A stretch of 64,000 nucleotides of DNA from Heterostelium album PN500 (lineage: Eukaryota > Evosea > Eumycetozoa > Acytosteliales > Acytosteliaceae): the NCBI RefSeq assembly GCF_000004825.1, contig NW_008805075.1:807788-871787 (forward strand), read 5' to 3'. The notes beneath the pieces were generated by a model, which saw nothing but the letters and a program-made list of their open reading frames with translations, did not search any database and was not told the DNA's origin. The translations under genes were made by a program, and so were the position numbers. Below are positions 10,490 through 22,463 of the stretch, one piece after another (the first letter of the stretch is position 1; each line of letters opens with the position of its first letter).

Positions 10490-13395
10490 GATTCTATAAA
10501 CAAAATATAACTAAATCGACATTATTATATTTTTATGTTATCAATGTCTGTCTTTTAAAAGTTTTGACATTGGAGAAAAGTAATGAATGAATTACAACTT
10601 TATTTTTATTTCTATTTTTTTTTTTTTTTGTTTTTTTTTTTATCAAAAAATGCTTGGTTTTACCAAATTTGGTAATTTAATTGATCAATCAATTTATGAA
10701 CAATTGTCTTTCCAAACATTACCCATTTTGTTAACCTTATAATCTACCAACAATTACTACATTTGTCAAACACAATTATTTTTTACGTCTATGCAAAGAT
10801 CATGAAAATATATTACTTCAAAAAGAAATATGTTGTTTATAAATAAATAGTTTTACAATTGTAACTGGTAATGATAACCCTTTAAACTATCATATGGTAA
10901 TTGTCTGGTCATTTTTTGAAGTTCAAAAAAAAAAAAATGGTAAACCGTTACAAAAATTTAGCTGGTGAGTTTTTTATTTTTATTTTTTTTTGTTTTTAAT
11001 TTTTTTTACCTCCAAATTTGAAATTTGAAAATTAATAAAAAAAAAAAAAAAAAAAAACAGCAACAACACTTAACCCAAAAACAAATAACACCTAAAAAAA
11101 AAAAAAAAAAAATAACAAAAAGAATAGAAAGACATCGACAACCATCAGCTCAGATCAGAAAAAGCATCAGTCAATCAACTGTTGTCCTATCCTATCCACA
11201 CAAGTTTGTTTTCCAATCTATTTTTTTTTCACATTTTTTTTATTTTTTTATTACCAAAGAGAGAGATTAAAGAAAGTTGACAGTAACTAAACTAATAAAT
11301 ATTAAAGTAAAGAAAAGTAAAGTAATCGATTCAGATATATTGAACATGACAAGACAGAACTAAACAAAACAAACAGAATAATAGTAATAGTAATAGATAG
11401 ATGTTATAACTTTTAATTAATTCATTTTGCATTTGACATTTTTTTTTTTTGTTTTTTTTTTTTTGTTTTTTTTTTATTTTTATGTTATTTTTATTGGTTA
11501 TTCTTAACTTTCCACACCCATCTAGATGTGGAGTAATAATAATAATTAAGATATCAGCAAACTTGTATACAATACATTGATTAAATTTGTCGACAGATGA
11601 TTGATTTCTACTTTCAACCACAACAACCTTTGACATTATAAATATCAACAACAGCGAAGCAGTAGCAGTGCACAGTACCAACAACACAGAGCAACAACTT
11701 AAAGTTATCGACTGCGAGTATATGCTAATAAGGCAATCACAATCTCATTTTGAAATACCAATCAATTATCGACAGTGTTTCACAATTGAATGACATCAAC
11801 AAATTTAGAATACATCATCAAGTCATAAAGAGAAAAGAGTAATTAATCGATCGATCTCGATCAATAATCAAATCAATCAAGACGATATTTTAAAGTGAAC
11901 GAAACTTAAAGATATTTAAACTGTTGTTGTTGTTGTTATTGATCAACAACAATCTGTTCAACCATAATTCAAACAAACAAACAAACAATTCAATTAGATT
12001 CAAGATATCAAAACTATAGTAGTTAGTTAGTTAGTTATATAACTAACGGTCATAATTAATTAAAAAAAAAAAAAAAATTTGTGTTTTATTTTAATTGTGT
12101 TTATTATTATTATTATTATAAATCAAAAAATAACAATAATATTAAGATAGGTGTTGGGTGTTTTTCTATTATTACTTTTTATGTGTTGTTGTGTTGTCAT
12201 ATTATTTTTTTTTTATTTTTTTAATTAAAATTTTAAATAAAATAACGTGATTTAATATCATATGATGTATTAAATCACAATCAAATCACATCACATCTAA
12301 GTGCAAATAAACAAAAACAACAAATTTCCTTAAACATTGTTCATCATCATCTTTCAAATTCATTCGCATTCTTTATATATTTATTTATATATTTTTATAA
12401 TTAGTTTTTGTAGTTAGTAAACAAATAAAAACAAACAAAAAACAATGTTGTTTATTTTAGTATTATTATTATGATCATCAACCAACCAATCAATCATTCA
12501 CCTCTTCAATAAATACTCAATTTCAAACAACATTTAAATTGCATGATACCATTCAAATCATCTTCTTCTTCTGTAAAATCGATCAATCAATTAATTCAAA
12601 TCAATCACACCACATTTACTTTCACTGATTGTTGTTGTTTCTTATAATAAAAAACAATTTAAAAATAAAAATAAATACTTTTCTTTTTTTGTCTCTAGAG
12701 ATTCGATTTAATTTAGTTGAATCGATGTTCGACAGCAATTCCCGTCATCATCTTCGATATTGACAGCCGGGAACAACTTTAATAACCTGACTATTTTTAC
12801 AATTTATGATTTTTTTTGTTTTTTTTTTTTTTTTTGTTTTTTTTTGTTGTTTTTTTTATCAAAACAAACCCCCTACAATTTCATCTCCATAATTCAGTTT
12901 TATATTACCATTTTCAGTTCATTGGCATTTTATAAATATATATATATATAACATATATATATGTACATGACACTATAAATAATAATTATAGTTGGGCTAA
13001 ATATTTTTCATATTTATTAACTTTTTTTTTTTATTATTCATTTTAAAGAGATAGATTGATTATATAGATAGATAGGCAAACATTTCAGTTTGATTGTAGT
13101 TTTTTTAGTTTAATTTGTTTTTTAGTTTAGATTGGATAAAATAGGTAGAGATAGATAATCTTTAGTTAGTGTAGTTTTAGGTTATATATATATTTTTGTA
13201 GATTTAGTAGTTTTAATTAGTAGTAATCACTAATCAATATTAATTGGATAATAAAAAGAAAAGGGAAAAGATAAAAAGTAAACTAAATAACTCAACATAA
13301 AACACAACACAACAACAACACACAGATATCAAACAAAAAAAAAAATACAAAACAAAAATTATATTAAAAAACGACGACGCTATCACTAACCAGAG
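10490..13395. other. Long gene-free stretch between divergent helicase and smkA
   Basis: About 2.9 kb without a convincing gene, the longest such gap here. Contents: many poly-A/T runs (11035-11120, 11440-11475, 12815-12860), short tandem runs such as GTTA x4 near 12020 and AT runs near 12940-12960, and scattered short open frames with stops. Stretches at 11560-11800 and 12700-12790 are less AT-biased and could be untranslated leader of smkA or an unrecognised noncoding RNA. No tRNA, conserved protein or transposon was recognised. Confidence 0.6.
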
Positions 13396-16300
13396 ATGGC
13401 TACGGTCGATCTGCGAAAGAGAGTGAAAGTATATCAGCTCGACAACAGTGGCAAATGGGAGGATAAAGGCACGGGATTCGTCAATTGTCTCTACATCGAG
13501 GCATTGGGATCACACTGTCTGATGGTCAAGTCCGAGGAGGACGGTTCGATCATTCTCGAGTCCAAGGTGTATAACCTCGAGATCTATCAGCGACAACAGG
13601 ACACCCTAATCGTGTGGGCCGAGCCCAACACCAACATAGACCTGGCAATATCATTCCAGGACTCTGCTGGTTGCCAGGATGTCTGGGACTTTATCATCCT
13701 CAACCAACGAAGAGATTCCGATGTCGAACTGATCGATCTGCCCGAGGTCAACGCTGCCAACCTCGATTCGATTCGTGATTGTTTGGATCCCAGTCTGCCA
13801 CAGCCTGTTCGTGACAGAATCGTTAATGTTATCGTTAGAGATGTATGTATTTTTAATGCGGTGATCTGTTTATTTTACATGTTTAAGCTTACATTTTCTT
13901 TGTTATCGTTTATTTTATATATTTTAGGATTATTTAAAACAACTATTGGAACTGTTTGATCAATTAGAACAATCAAATGATATTCCTAATCTACATCATC
14001 AATTTACCATATTTAAAAATTTAAGTAAGTACAATATTGTTAAATTTAATTAAAATATTAAAAGTAAAAGTTGAGGAATTTAAATAACTAATAAATGAAA
14101 CTTTATTTTTTAGTATTGTTTAATGATTCATCCATTTTTGAATTATTACTCTCTGAAGAATATTTATTGAGGATGATGGGTGTATTAGAATGTAAGTAAA
14201 ATTGAATAAATAAAAAAAACATGTCGTGAGATTATTAATTATTTATTTTCAACTTTATATCACATCTAGATGACCCAGAAATTTCAGAACAAAATCGAAT
14301 TAGACACAGAGAATTTCTAAGTCAGCAAGTTATTTTTAAAGAGGTGGTTAAATTTTCATCGGAATCTTTAATAAGTACCATTCATCAAACCTTTAGAGTA
14401 CAATATCTCAAAGACGTTGTTTTACCAAGAGTTTTGGATGATCTTACTTTTTCAACGTTAAACTCTATCATCTATTTTAATAACTCTGAGATTGTTGGAC
14501 AAATTCAAAAAGATACTACATTTTTACAAAAGATGTAAGATTATATTATATTAGATTAACAATTAATTAAAACAACCAAGTAAACTAATTAAAATAATAT
14601 TATATTATAGATTCACACAGATACAGCAAAGTCCATCTGGATCTTCAGAGAGAAGAGATTTATTACTCTTCTTACAGGAACTATGTGGACTTGCAAAGAA
14701 TCTTCAAATTCAAAACAAATCAACCTTTTTTCTCAGTCTTTCCTCATTGGATCTATTTAAAACACTTTCAACTACACTTGACGATGATATAGCACAAACT
14801 AGAATCTCAACGTATGTTTATAAAACTATAATTATTAATAATGATGATGGAAAATAGAAAAAAGATTCATCTAACTCTCAATTATTATTTTATTATTTAT
14901 TATTATAGAACTGAAATAATATTATCAACATTGTCACATGATACTAGAATGCTAAGAAATTATATAACATTAAACAGTACATTCCTATCGCAACTTATCA
15001 ATGGTTTTATAAAGGATAATGATATTGGTGTAAAAAATCAAATTGTCGAAATAATTAAAGTATTACTGGAAGCAGATACCACAGAAGTAAGTAGATATGA
15101 TATAGATAGAAATATATATTCACATTTATTAAAAACTAACAATCATATTATTTTTAGATGAATGAATTTTTCAAATTGTTTTATGAAAAAGGTATATATG
15201 AATTGGTATCACCGTTGTCCAGGAACCAAATGAAAGAAGGCGAGCCGATCATTCCAGGCGATCCAAGCAGTAACTTGGAGTCGTTCGTTCTGTATAATGT
15301 GATTGAATTGATAATATATTGTATAAAGCATCACTCTTTTAGAATCAAACACTTTATTGTCAACGAGAACATTGCACAAAAGATACTGTGTCTGACGTCG
15401 AGCAACGAGCGATACATGGTGTTGGGCGCAATCCGATTCTTCCGTTGCTTGGTCAGCATGAAGGACGAGCTCTACAACAACCACATGATCCAGGACAATC
15501 TGTTCGACCCGATCATCACCATCTTCAAACAGAACATCAACCGATACAACCTGCTGAATTCAGCGATAATCGAACTGCTGCAGTTTGTCTACAAGGAGAA
15601 CATCAAGCCGCTGGTTGTCCACCTGGTCGAGCGATACCGCGAGCTCTTTGAGTCGATCACCTACACCGATGTCCTACACCACATGATCACCAAGTATGAG
15701 CAAATCAAAGAGTCGAATGAAAGTCCCGAGATGCCATGCAACGATAGCAGTCTGTAAGTACAAACAACCGACACTAATTTCTGTTTCTTGATTTTACTGA
15801 TTATTAATATTAAAGATACGATGAACGTGACAGACTCGAGGGTTCAGACGATGCATATTTCAATGCTTCAGATGACTCTGACGATGAACGATATAATTTA
15901 GATAGTAAGTTTGAACAATCTAGCCATTCCAGTGGTGGTAATAATATTAGCAGCAACAACAACAACAACGATAGTGACTTGCAAGATAACAACAAGAGCG
16001 AGAGCAGCAGTACTACAATGAACATTGGTGGAAATGTCAAGCTTGTTGATTATGACGACGACGAAATCGATAGTGACGATGATAATCAACAACAACAACA
16101 AATGTTGAAACTACAACAACAACAAGAAGAATCAGATGAATCATCTGTTGTTTGTAATGGAAATTCAATGGAAGAGGATAAGCTTCTGCCCGACAATGAA
16201 ACCGAATTAATAACTCATCAACAACAACAACAAGAAGAAGAACAAGAACAAGAACAACAACAAGAATCCAAACAACAGGAAGGAGACGAAGAGAAATCAA

Positions 16301-16881
16301 TAGCAATCAGCACCAACACCACCACAACCACCACCTCAGAAGAAAAACCTCGAACACCCAAGAGAAAATTGGATAATGGTATGGTGGATCACCAACACAA
16401 CAACAATAACAATAATAACAACAACGAGTCATCAAGCGAACATCACAGTTTCTCAGTCAACGAGAAATCAGTTCATATTGTTTTTAATTTAAATAGTGTT
16501 AATAATAATAGTAATAGAAGTAGCAATAGTAACGACGACGACGACAATAACGATAACAACAACGAAAACAACGACGACAATAACAAAGATCAAGATGAAA
16601 AAGATAATAACACAAACAGTAATCATAAGAGTAGTACGCTTAATGGAGACGAAGAAACCACCAATTTAAAACAACATCACTTAAAATCACATCACAACAA
16701 CAACATTAATAATAATAATAATAATAACAATGAACAACAAACACATCATCAACAAGATAATTGTACAAATCATCATATCAACGATAAACAATCTCTTGAA
16801 AATGGAAATACTATCTCTTTGAAGAGAGTGAAAATTATGAAAGATGATTCCTCTACACTGGGCTTAGTGGATCAAGAGTAG
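13396..16881 (+). CDS. smkA: Protein phosphatase 4 regulatory subunit 3 (SMEK/PP4R3)
   Basis: Eight exons: 13396-13842, 13928-14024, 14114-14191, 14270-14534, 14611-14811, 14909-15086, 15158-15753, 15816-16881. All junctions are in phase; 975 residues. The N-terminal PH/EVH1-like domain (MATVDLRKRVKVYQLD.., WDFIILNQ; about 1-110) is followed by the SMK-1/armadillo-type helical region, including HHQFTIFKNL, LLSEEYLLRMMGVLEYDPE, FLSQQVIFKEVV and YMVLGAIRFFRCLVS. From about residue 620 the tail is low complexity: acidic, then long Gln, Asn and Asp/Asn runs. The family directs PP4 catalytic subunit to nuclear substrates; in Dictyostelium SMEK acts in stress and developmental responses. The tail is much less conserved and probably disordered. 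The internal exons are AT-richer than exons 1 and 7. Confidence 0.92.
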
Positions 16882-17078
16882 CACAAATAAAATCATATAT
16901 TAATTAATTAAAAGAAGGTACAGAGCTGGTTGGTTATAATATTATTATTATTAAAAATATATTTCATATTATCTTTTTTCTTTGTATGTCACTTTCTTTT
17001 TTTTTTTTTTTTTTGTTTTTTTATATCAAGTGTAATTCAAAAGAACATGATGTTCATTTTTTTAATGATAGAAAGAAT

Positions 17079-17433
17079 ATGATGAAGGAATTAAATGGTA
17101 TTAGAGAAATAATAAAAGAATTTGCAATAGTCTATGGGGATGAAAATGAACTTTATATATTATAGATCCAATCAAATGCCAAACGAACCTCAGGATTATG
17201 TAGAGCTATTGGATATTTGTGGAAATCAAAATAAATATAGAGAATATATAACTTTTGGCTACTATATTTACTCGGTAGCCGATGTTCAAGAAAATACAGC
17301 ATTTTTAGAGAAAGATGAATATAGTTTATATTTAGTAAAGAATGGAAACTATTTATTGGTTGCCCTTAAAACTATACCCTTTAATGTAAATTTATTGAAT
17401 AATCTTAAAACCATCTGTAAAGTATTATTTTAA
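17079..17433 (+). pseudogene. Small unknown gene, possibly frame-broken
   Basis: An opening frame from 17079 (MMKELNGIREIIKEFAIVYG) ends at a TAG at 17163-17165. Another frame is then open to 17433 (MPNEPQDYVELLDICG.., ending NLLNNLKTICKVLF), with a possible internal start at 17176. Both parts have coding-like composition, and together they would make about 115 residues. No good donor/acceptor pair joins them in frame. It may be a frame-broken gene or a short gene starting at 17134 or 17176. The hydrophobic last 30 residues faintly recall roadblock-type folds; that is a guess. Confidence 0.4.
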
Positions 17434-17608
17434 TCTTCCAAAATCTTATTTTCATTTTACCAATACAAATTATTTTATATTAAACTACAGTTTCTTCAAT
17501 TTTATAAAAGATCAGTAAAATCCAAGAAATAAATACCACATTAATATAAACAATCATAAAGTTAACCACTTTGTTCAACAGTGTTTTCATTAAATATTGC
17601 CTATACTT

Positions 17609-19660
17609 TTATTTTTCAATTAAAATCTTTTGTTTAGGAGATATATTTTCTTTTGATATGATATCTTGTAGCAGTTGTTTTGAAATTTTTGAATAATCTT
17701 TGGATTTTATCGATCGTTGATATTGATTTAGAACTTTCTTTGAGAAGTTGATCTTTTCCAAAATGAATTCAATCATTTCGATATCGTCCTTTTTAAAATA
17801 ATGTTTAAGAAGTTCATTTGGTTTTGTTAATTGATTGGCAAACTCTGGATGTTTAGACAAGAGATATTCGATCATCTCCATATGTCCTGTTTCAATGGCA
17901 ACAACAAAGCCAGCAATTGTACATTGACAGTCACTTCTATTCTCATAGAGCCATTTAACAAGTGGAATCTGCATTCCTTTGATTGCACTCTCCATCGACT
18001 TGTCATTGAATACACCCGGTATATTATTGTCATGGAAAAATTTGATGGTCTCTTGATTTGCATTGAAAAATGAGTCTAAGATACATATATTGTCCAAAAT
18101 AAAGCTGGGATTCCGTTTGATAATTATTTCGACTTCTTCTGATTTATTCATGATAATTGCATTGTTAAGCATATGATCCAAATCGATTTCAAAGTTATCC
18201 AATGCCCAATTGATAACTTCTGCACCTCCTCTGTAAATTCCATGTTTTAGTGTTTTCATACTGGAAATCTCAGTTCTGTTCTCTCTGAGCCACTTCATTG
18301 TTTCGAATTGACCATGATATACAGCTATATATATAGCACGTTCTGTACATCCTACACTTGGATCATATTCATTGAGCCATTTTATCATCTCGAGATTGCC
18401 AGTTCTCGATAAATTTTCGATTGCTGATGTTGAAAATGAGAATAATGAATTATCAACCAGCCATTTGAGGATATGTTTGTGGTTATTCATTGCGACCTGA
18501 TCCATTCCCAATGCAGATGGTCGTTGATTTAGATCTGTAAACAACCATTTGGCGAGCTCTAGATTACCATTTCCAATCGCTGCATCGATTGCAACATTAG
18601 GTTCAAGTATTATTGTTTCATGATAATTTAACCATAACCATTGTGCAACTTCCATATAACCTTTATGACAGGCATCTAAAAACCCATGGTGACTGCAACC
18701 TTCAGTTCGATGTTGTTTTAACCATTTGAGAATTTCAATGTTGTTTTTAAATGCTGCATTGTCCATGGCTTGCTGAGTTGCAGTAACAGTTGTATTATCA
18801 TTGAGCCACTTTATCGTATCAAGATTTACATCTAATGCAGCTACATCTATTAGATTTTCAAATGATTCTCTGATGTTATGTTGATGCAATAGTTTTGCTA
18901 TTTCCAATTGATCGCAATAGATTGAATAGTCAAACAATGTACCATATCTCTCGTGTGGTTCTTCTCTTCTTGGCTCGTTGATATCGAGTAGGTATTGAAC
19001 AATATGAGGATGTCCACCATTAATTGCACCATAATACATATTACTACCAGCTCTATCTTCTGATCTATGTTCTGCCAACCACTCAATTATGTCAATTCGT
19101 CCGACTTTGGCAGCACTATCAAAAGTTACATCTGTATTTATATCTCCTTCTTTTCTACTCTGTGAATAACCACAATTCTCCAGTTTATCAGCCAAGTACT
19201 TGACTATTTCAATGTCTCCAGATAACGGTGCCACCATCAATGCATTATAGTAATTCAATCTCTTCTTTGAAAACTCTTCACAAATGTATTTGACTTTCTC
19301 CAAACTACCATGCTCCGCTGCATATTTTAAGATATCATCGAAATAAACTTTTTGATGTAAACTCGAACTTGATATCAGTTTGAGCATATCGACCAGATAT
19401 TTCAATATCTCAAAACTTCCACTTTTGATTGCTGCTTCAATTGTTGGAAAATCAAAAGTGATAGAATGATCGGTATAATACAGTTTAAGTTCATTTAGAT
19501 AAGAGTTACCAGCCATTATATCAGGATACTTAATTAATTCCGACCAACTAAATTTTTCTAAACCTTTATAAACAACATCATGTATGCTACTAACATGTTT
19601 GAATATTAATTTATTTAATACAATATTATTAAATATCTGTAAAAATTTATCTTTTTCCAT
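17609..19660 (-). CDS. Ankyrin-like repeat family protein (683 aa)
   Basis: A single uninterrupted exon. The N-terminus has the family opening (KFLQIFNNIVLNKLIFKHV, then WSELIKYPDIMAGNSYL). It is followed by about 18 modules of 26-35 residues carrying a helix with A(A/I)..G..(E/D)I(L/I)KWL and often NRTE or NRSE, for example MDNAAFKNNIEILKWLKQ and GFLDACHKGYMEVAQWLW. No catalytic domain or membrane segment is visible. These modules resemble diverged ankyrin repeats; I infer a protein-binding solenoid. One of six related loci in the window (others at 1, 24.7, 46.0, 46.6 and 60.3 kb). Confidence 0.85.
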   Translation of the reverse strand: MEKDKFLQIFNNIVLNKLIFKHVSSIHDVVYKGLEKFSWSELIKYPDIMAGNSYLNELKLYYTDHSITFDFPTIEAAIKSGSFEILKYLVDMLKLISSSSLHQKVYFDDILKYAAEHGSLEKVKYICEEFSKKRLNYYNALMVAPLSGDIEIVKYLADKLENCGYSQSRKEGDINTDVTFDSAAKVGRIDIIEWLAEHRSEDRAGSNMYYGAINGGHPHIVQYLLDINEPRREEPHERYGTLFDYSIYCDQLEIAKLLHQHNIRESFENLIDVAALDVNLDTIKWLNDNTTVTATQQAMDNAAFKNNIEILKWLKQHRTEGCSHHGFLDACHKGYMEVAQWLWLNYHETIILEPNVAIDAAIGNGNLELAKWLFTDLNQRPSALGMDQVAMNNHKHILKWLVDNSLFSFSTSAIENLSRTGNLEMIKWLNEYDPSVGCTERAIYIAVYHGQFETMKWLRENRTEISSMKTLKHGIYRGGAEVINWALDNFEIDLDHMLNNAIIMNKSEEVEIIIKRNPSFILDNICILDSFFNANQETIKFFHDNNIPGVFNDKSMESAIKGMQIPLVKWLYENRSDCQCTIAGFVVAIETGHMEMIEYLLSKHPEFANQLTKPNELLKHYFKKDDIEMIEFILEKINFSKKVLNQYQRSIKSKDYSKISKQLLQDIISKENISPKQKILIEK

Positions 19661-20566
19661 TGTCCAGAGCTGTTTTGCAGATGACTACCATTTTACTCAA
19701 AATAAATATAAATATTTTTTAATTAATTTTAATAATTCTTTATAATTTCTTAAAAAATCAAAACAAAACTGGCTCTTGCTTGTAACTAAGATCACATTAA
19801 TTAACCACTAATTTTTAATTTTTACATTTTTTTACATGCGAAAGTTGTTGGGAGCCAGTTTTGTTTTGAGGTAGTCATAATGTTAAAAACCTTTTTCATC
19901 TTTGCCCATGAAAAATTCATCTAAATTACACCGGGTATTTTTAAAAGAAGTAAATCATATGAAGTTTAATACCAAAATACTAATTTTAGTCTTATTAATC
20001 AGTTTTGATAAAAACTCATCAATTTTTATTTTATTTTATTTAGTGATTTTAATTTGGTAATTCTGTTAGTATTAGTGTAAACACATTTTTTTAAATAATT
20101 TACTAATAACATCAAGCATATCGTCATTGTATTTTCGAAAAAGAATAAAATCATTTGTTTGCCCGATGAACATCTTCTAGAAGGGTTAACCCCACCATCA
20201 TTTATAGCTTATGCATAAAAAATAATACTAATTTAGAAAGTTAAAAAAGTATTATTTTTTACCCCATATTAAATAAAATGTATTTATTTATTTTTTTTAT
20301 TCACTATCATCAGCTTCATAATATGTGGTGGTTCCCACTAACTAATTTTGATAATTTGCAATTTTATTATTGGAAATGACAACATGAATGATAACATAGA
20401 GCTAGTAGTTTAAGAAAACTCAATTAAAGAGGATTATAAATAGATCTCATTTTTAATATTTTAAAAAACAAAAAAATAAATTAAATATTCTAAATCATTT
20501 TCTAAAACATATATTTTTTAATATTAAATTAATTTCAAACAATATCAATTCGTTACTTTCATCAAA
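19661..20566. other. Intergenic upstream of O-methyltransferase
   Basis: About 0.9 kb, AT-rich and noncoding apart from the MITE-like inverted repeat at 19758-19869. It contains the putative promoters of the ankyrin-like gene (-) and the O-methyltransferase (+). Confidence 0.6.
19758..19869. repeat. MITE-like element with 18-bp perfect terminal inverted repeats
   Basis: TCAAAACAAAACTGGCTC at 19758-19775 is the exact reverse complement of GAGCCAGTTTTGTTTTGA at 19852-19869. The interior is 76 bases and AT-rich. An outer inverted pair, ATGACTACC near 19682 and GGTAGTCAT near 19871, suggests the structure may extend further. No clear target-site duplication was seen. Confidence 0.6.
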
Positions 20567-21804
20567 ATGGATCCATTAAAAACATTATTTAACCTTTCTG
20601 GTGGATATGCTGATACCCAAATTCTTATGGCTATATCTCAGTTGGATATTGCCAATCACATTGCTCTTGGAAATTCAAAATCCTATCTAGAATTGGCAAA
20701 GGAATTAAGTGTTAATGAGGAAGTTTTATTGTATCTCTTGAAAAATGCTACTGGATTGGAGATTTTCCACGAGCTGGAGGAATCAGAAGGTGTTTTCAGA
20801 CATACTCCATTGTCGATTGCTCTTAGAGACCAAGAGTATCGTGATTTTATCATGATGAAAGCAAGCATTTACAGTCTTAGATCTTGGGAATCTTTGTTTT
20901 CAACTTTAAAAAGTGGAAATAGTGATAACAAAACTTTAGGCTTCAATAGCATTTGGGATTTTTTGAATAATAATAAAGAAGAAAATGTATGAATAGTTTA
21001 AACTTTTAATTTAAATTAAGATATTAACATATTTCTTTTTTGAATAGGAAATTTTCAATAGATCAATGACAACATTGACCAGAAGATTGGGTCCAACAAT
21101 CGTTGAGAAATCAAATTTTATGAATTTTGAAACAGTTACTGATATTGGTGGTGGACATGGATTGTAAGTTTAAAATATTTTTTGATAATTATTTAAATAT
21201 TAATTATTTCTTTTTTTTTTGGTAAATAAAATTAAGTTTATTACAAGAAGTATTGAGAAAGAATCCTCATTTGAAATATGGTATCAATTTTGATATTAAG
21301 AATTCTGGAGATGGAAATACCAATGAGGTAACTTCGACCAATGTTGACAAGAGATACAAAACTATGGTTGGAAATGCAATCACTGATGAAATTCCAGAGA
21401 CCGATTGTTATATACTCAAACATGTTTTACATATGTTTAAAGACGATGTTGTCATCAAAATCCTCAAGAAGATTGGTGAGAAACTCAAATCGAATGGTTC
21501 TATCTTTGTCTATGAGCTGTATGATGAAGAACTTAAGAATCAAAAATCAGCAATGTCACATTTCTACTTACGTAAGTATTGTTATTAGTAATGAATTTGG
21601 ATTTTAAATATCTTCTCTAATAATTGATTATAATCTTATTATCTATTATCTTATTCAGATCTGATGTTGGTTACAGGTGGTGTTGAAAGATCCAACAAGA
21701 GATGGAGAGAAGTTGTACAAAAAGCAGGTCTTCAAATTAAAGAGATCGAACACATTCCAAATTCAGTTGAAATGCCAGTGTGCAAAATAATAATCACAAA
21801 ATAA
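20567..21804 (+). CDS. SAM-dependent O-methyltransferase (plant/fungal class II type)
   Basis: Four exons: 20567-20986, 21048-21163, 21237-21571, 21659-21804; all phases agree; 338 residues. The N-terminal winged-helix dimerisation part (LFNLSGGYADTQILMAISQL, ELAKELSVNEEVLLYLL) is followed by the SAM motif TVTDIGGGHGFLLQEVL, the LKHVLHMFKDD segment with the likely catalytic His, and NKRWREVVQKAGLQIKEIEH. It belongs to the group that includes the Dictyostelium DIF-1 methyltransferase DmtA and related small-molecule O-methyltransferases, many linked to polyketides. No polyketide synthase lies in the window, so the substrate is unknown. A decayed flavin monooxygenase follows on the same strand. 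Confidence 0.88.
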
Positions 21805-22463
21805 GAATATAATATAATGTTCTTTTTTTTCTCACTCACTTGATCCTATCTCTATATCTCATCTTCTTATTTCTTTTTATTTTTTTTTGAAAAAATAATA
21901 AATTAATAAAATAAATCTCAATCAATTTTTTTTCTTTTATATCTTTTTTGATCAACTATAATCATATTTTCTTTTGTCAATTTATTTGATTATAAATATT
22001 AGAAGATGAGTTGTCAAATACGTTTTACATCCTTTTCCTCGAATATATGATTGTCTTTCAAACTTAATATCTTTTTATTAACTTAATAAATAATCATTTA
22101 TAAACAACAATCAATCAAGAACAACTTTAAAAAAAAATACTGAAGCTCTTCTTTTTTTTTTTTTTTTGATCAGCTTATCCTATAGGATTGTTCTTGGTAG
22201 ACAAAATGTTTAATAAGAGAAACCCTTAGGTGTCAGTAACTTTTCTATGGAAGGCTATGATTGATACTTTAAATTATTTAGTTATTATATGTGATTTATT
22301 TGTACACCCCTCCACACATATCATTGTAAAATTAAATATTTAATTTGACTAATAGTTTAAAAATGAAGGTGGGTTGGTGTAGTGTAACATTTTATTTACA
22401 TTAAAATTATAACATATATCTATATGAATAAAAATAATTAAGGTTGTTTATAAATAATTTTAG
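21805..22463. other. Intergenic between O-methyltransferase and FMO remnant
   Basis: AT-rich with poly-A/T runs. 22180-22330 is slightly richer in GC but has no recognisable gene. It may contain a lost first exon of the monooxygenase remnant. Confidence 0.5.
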
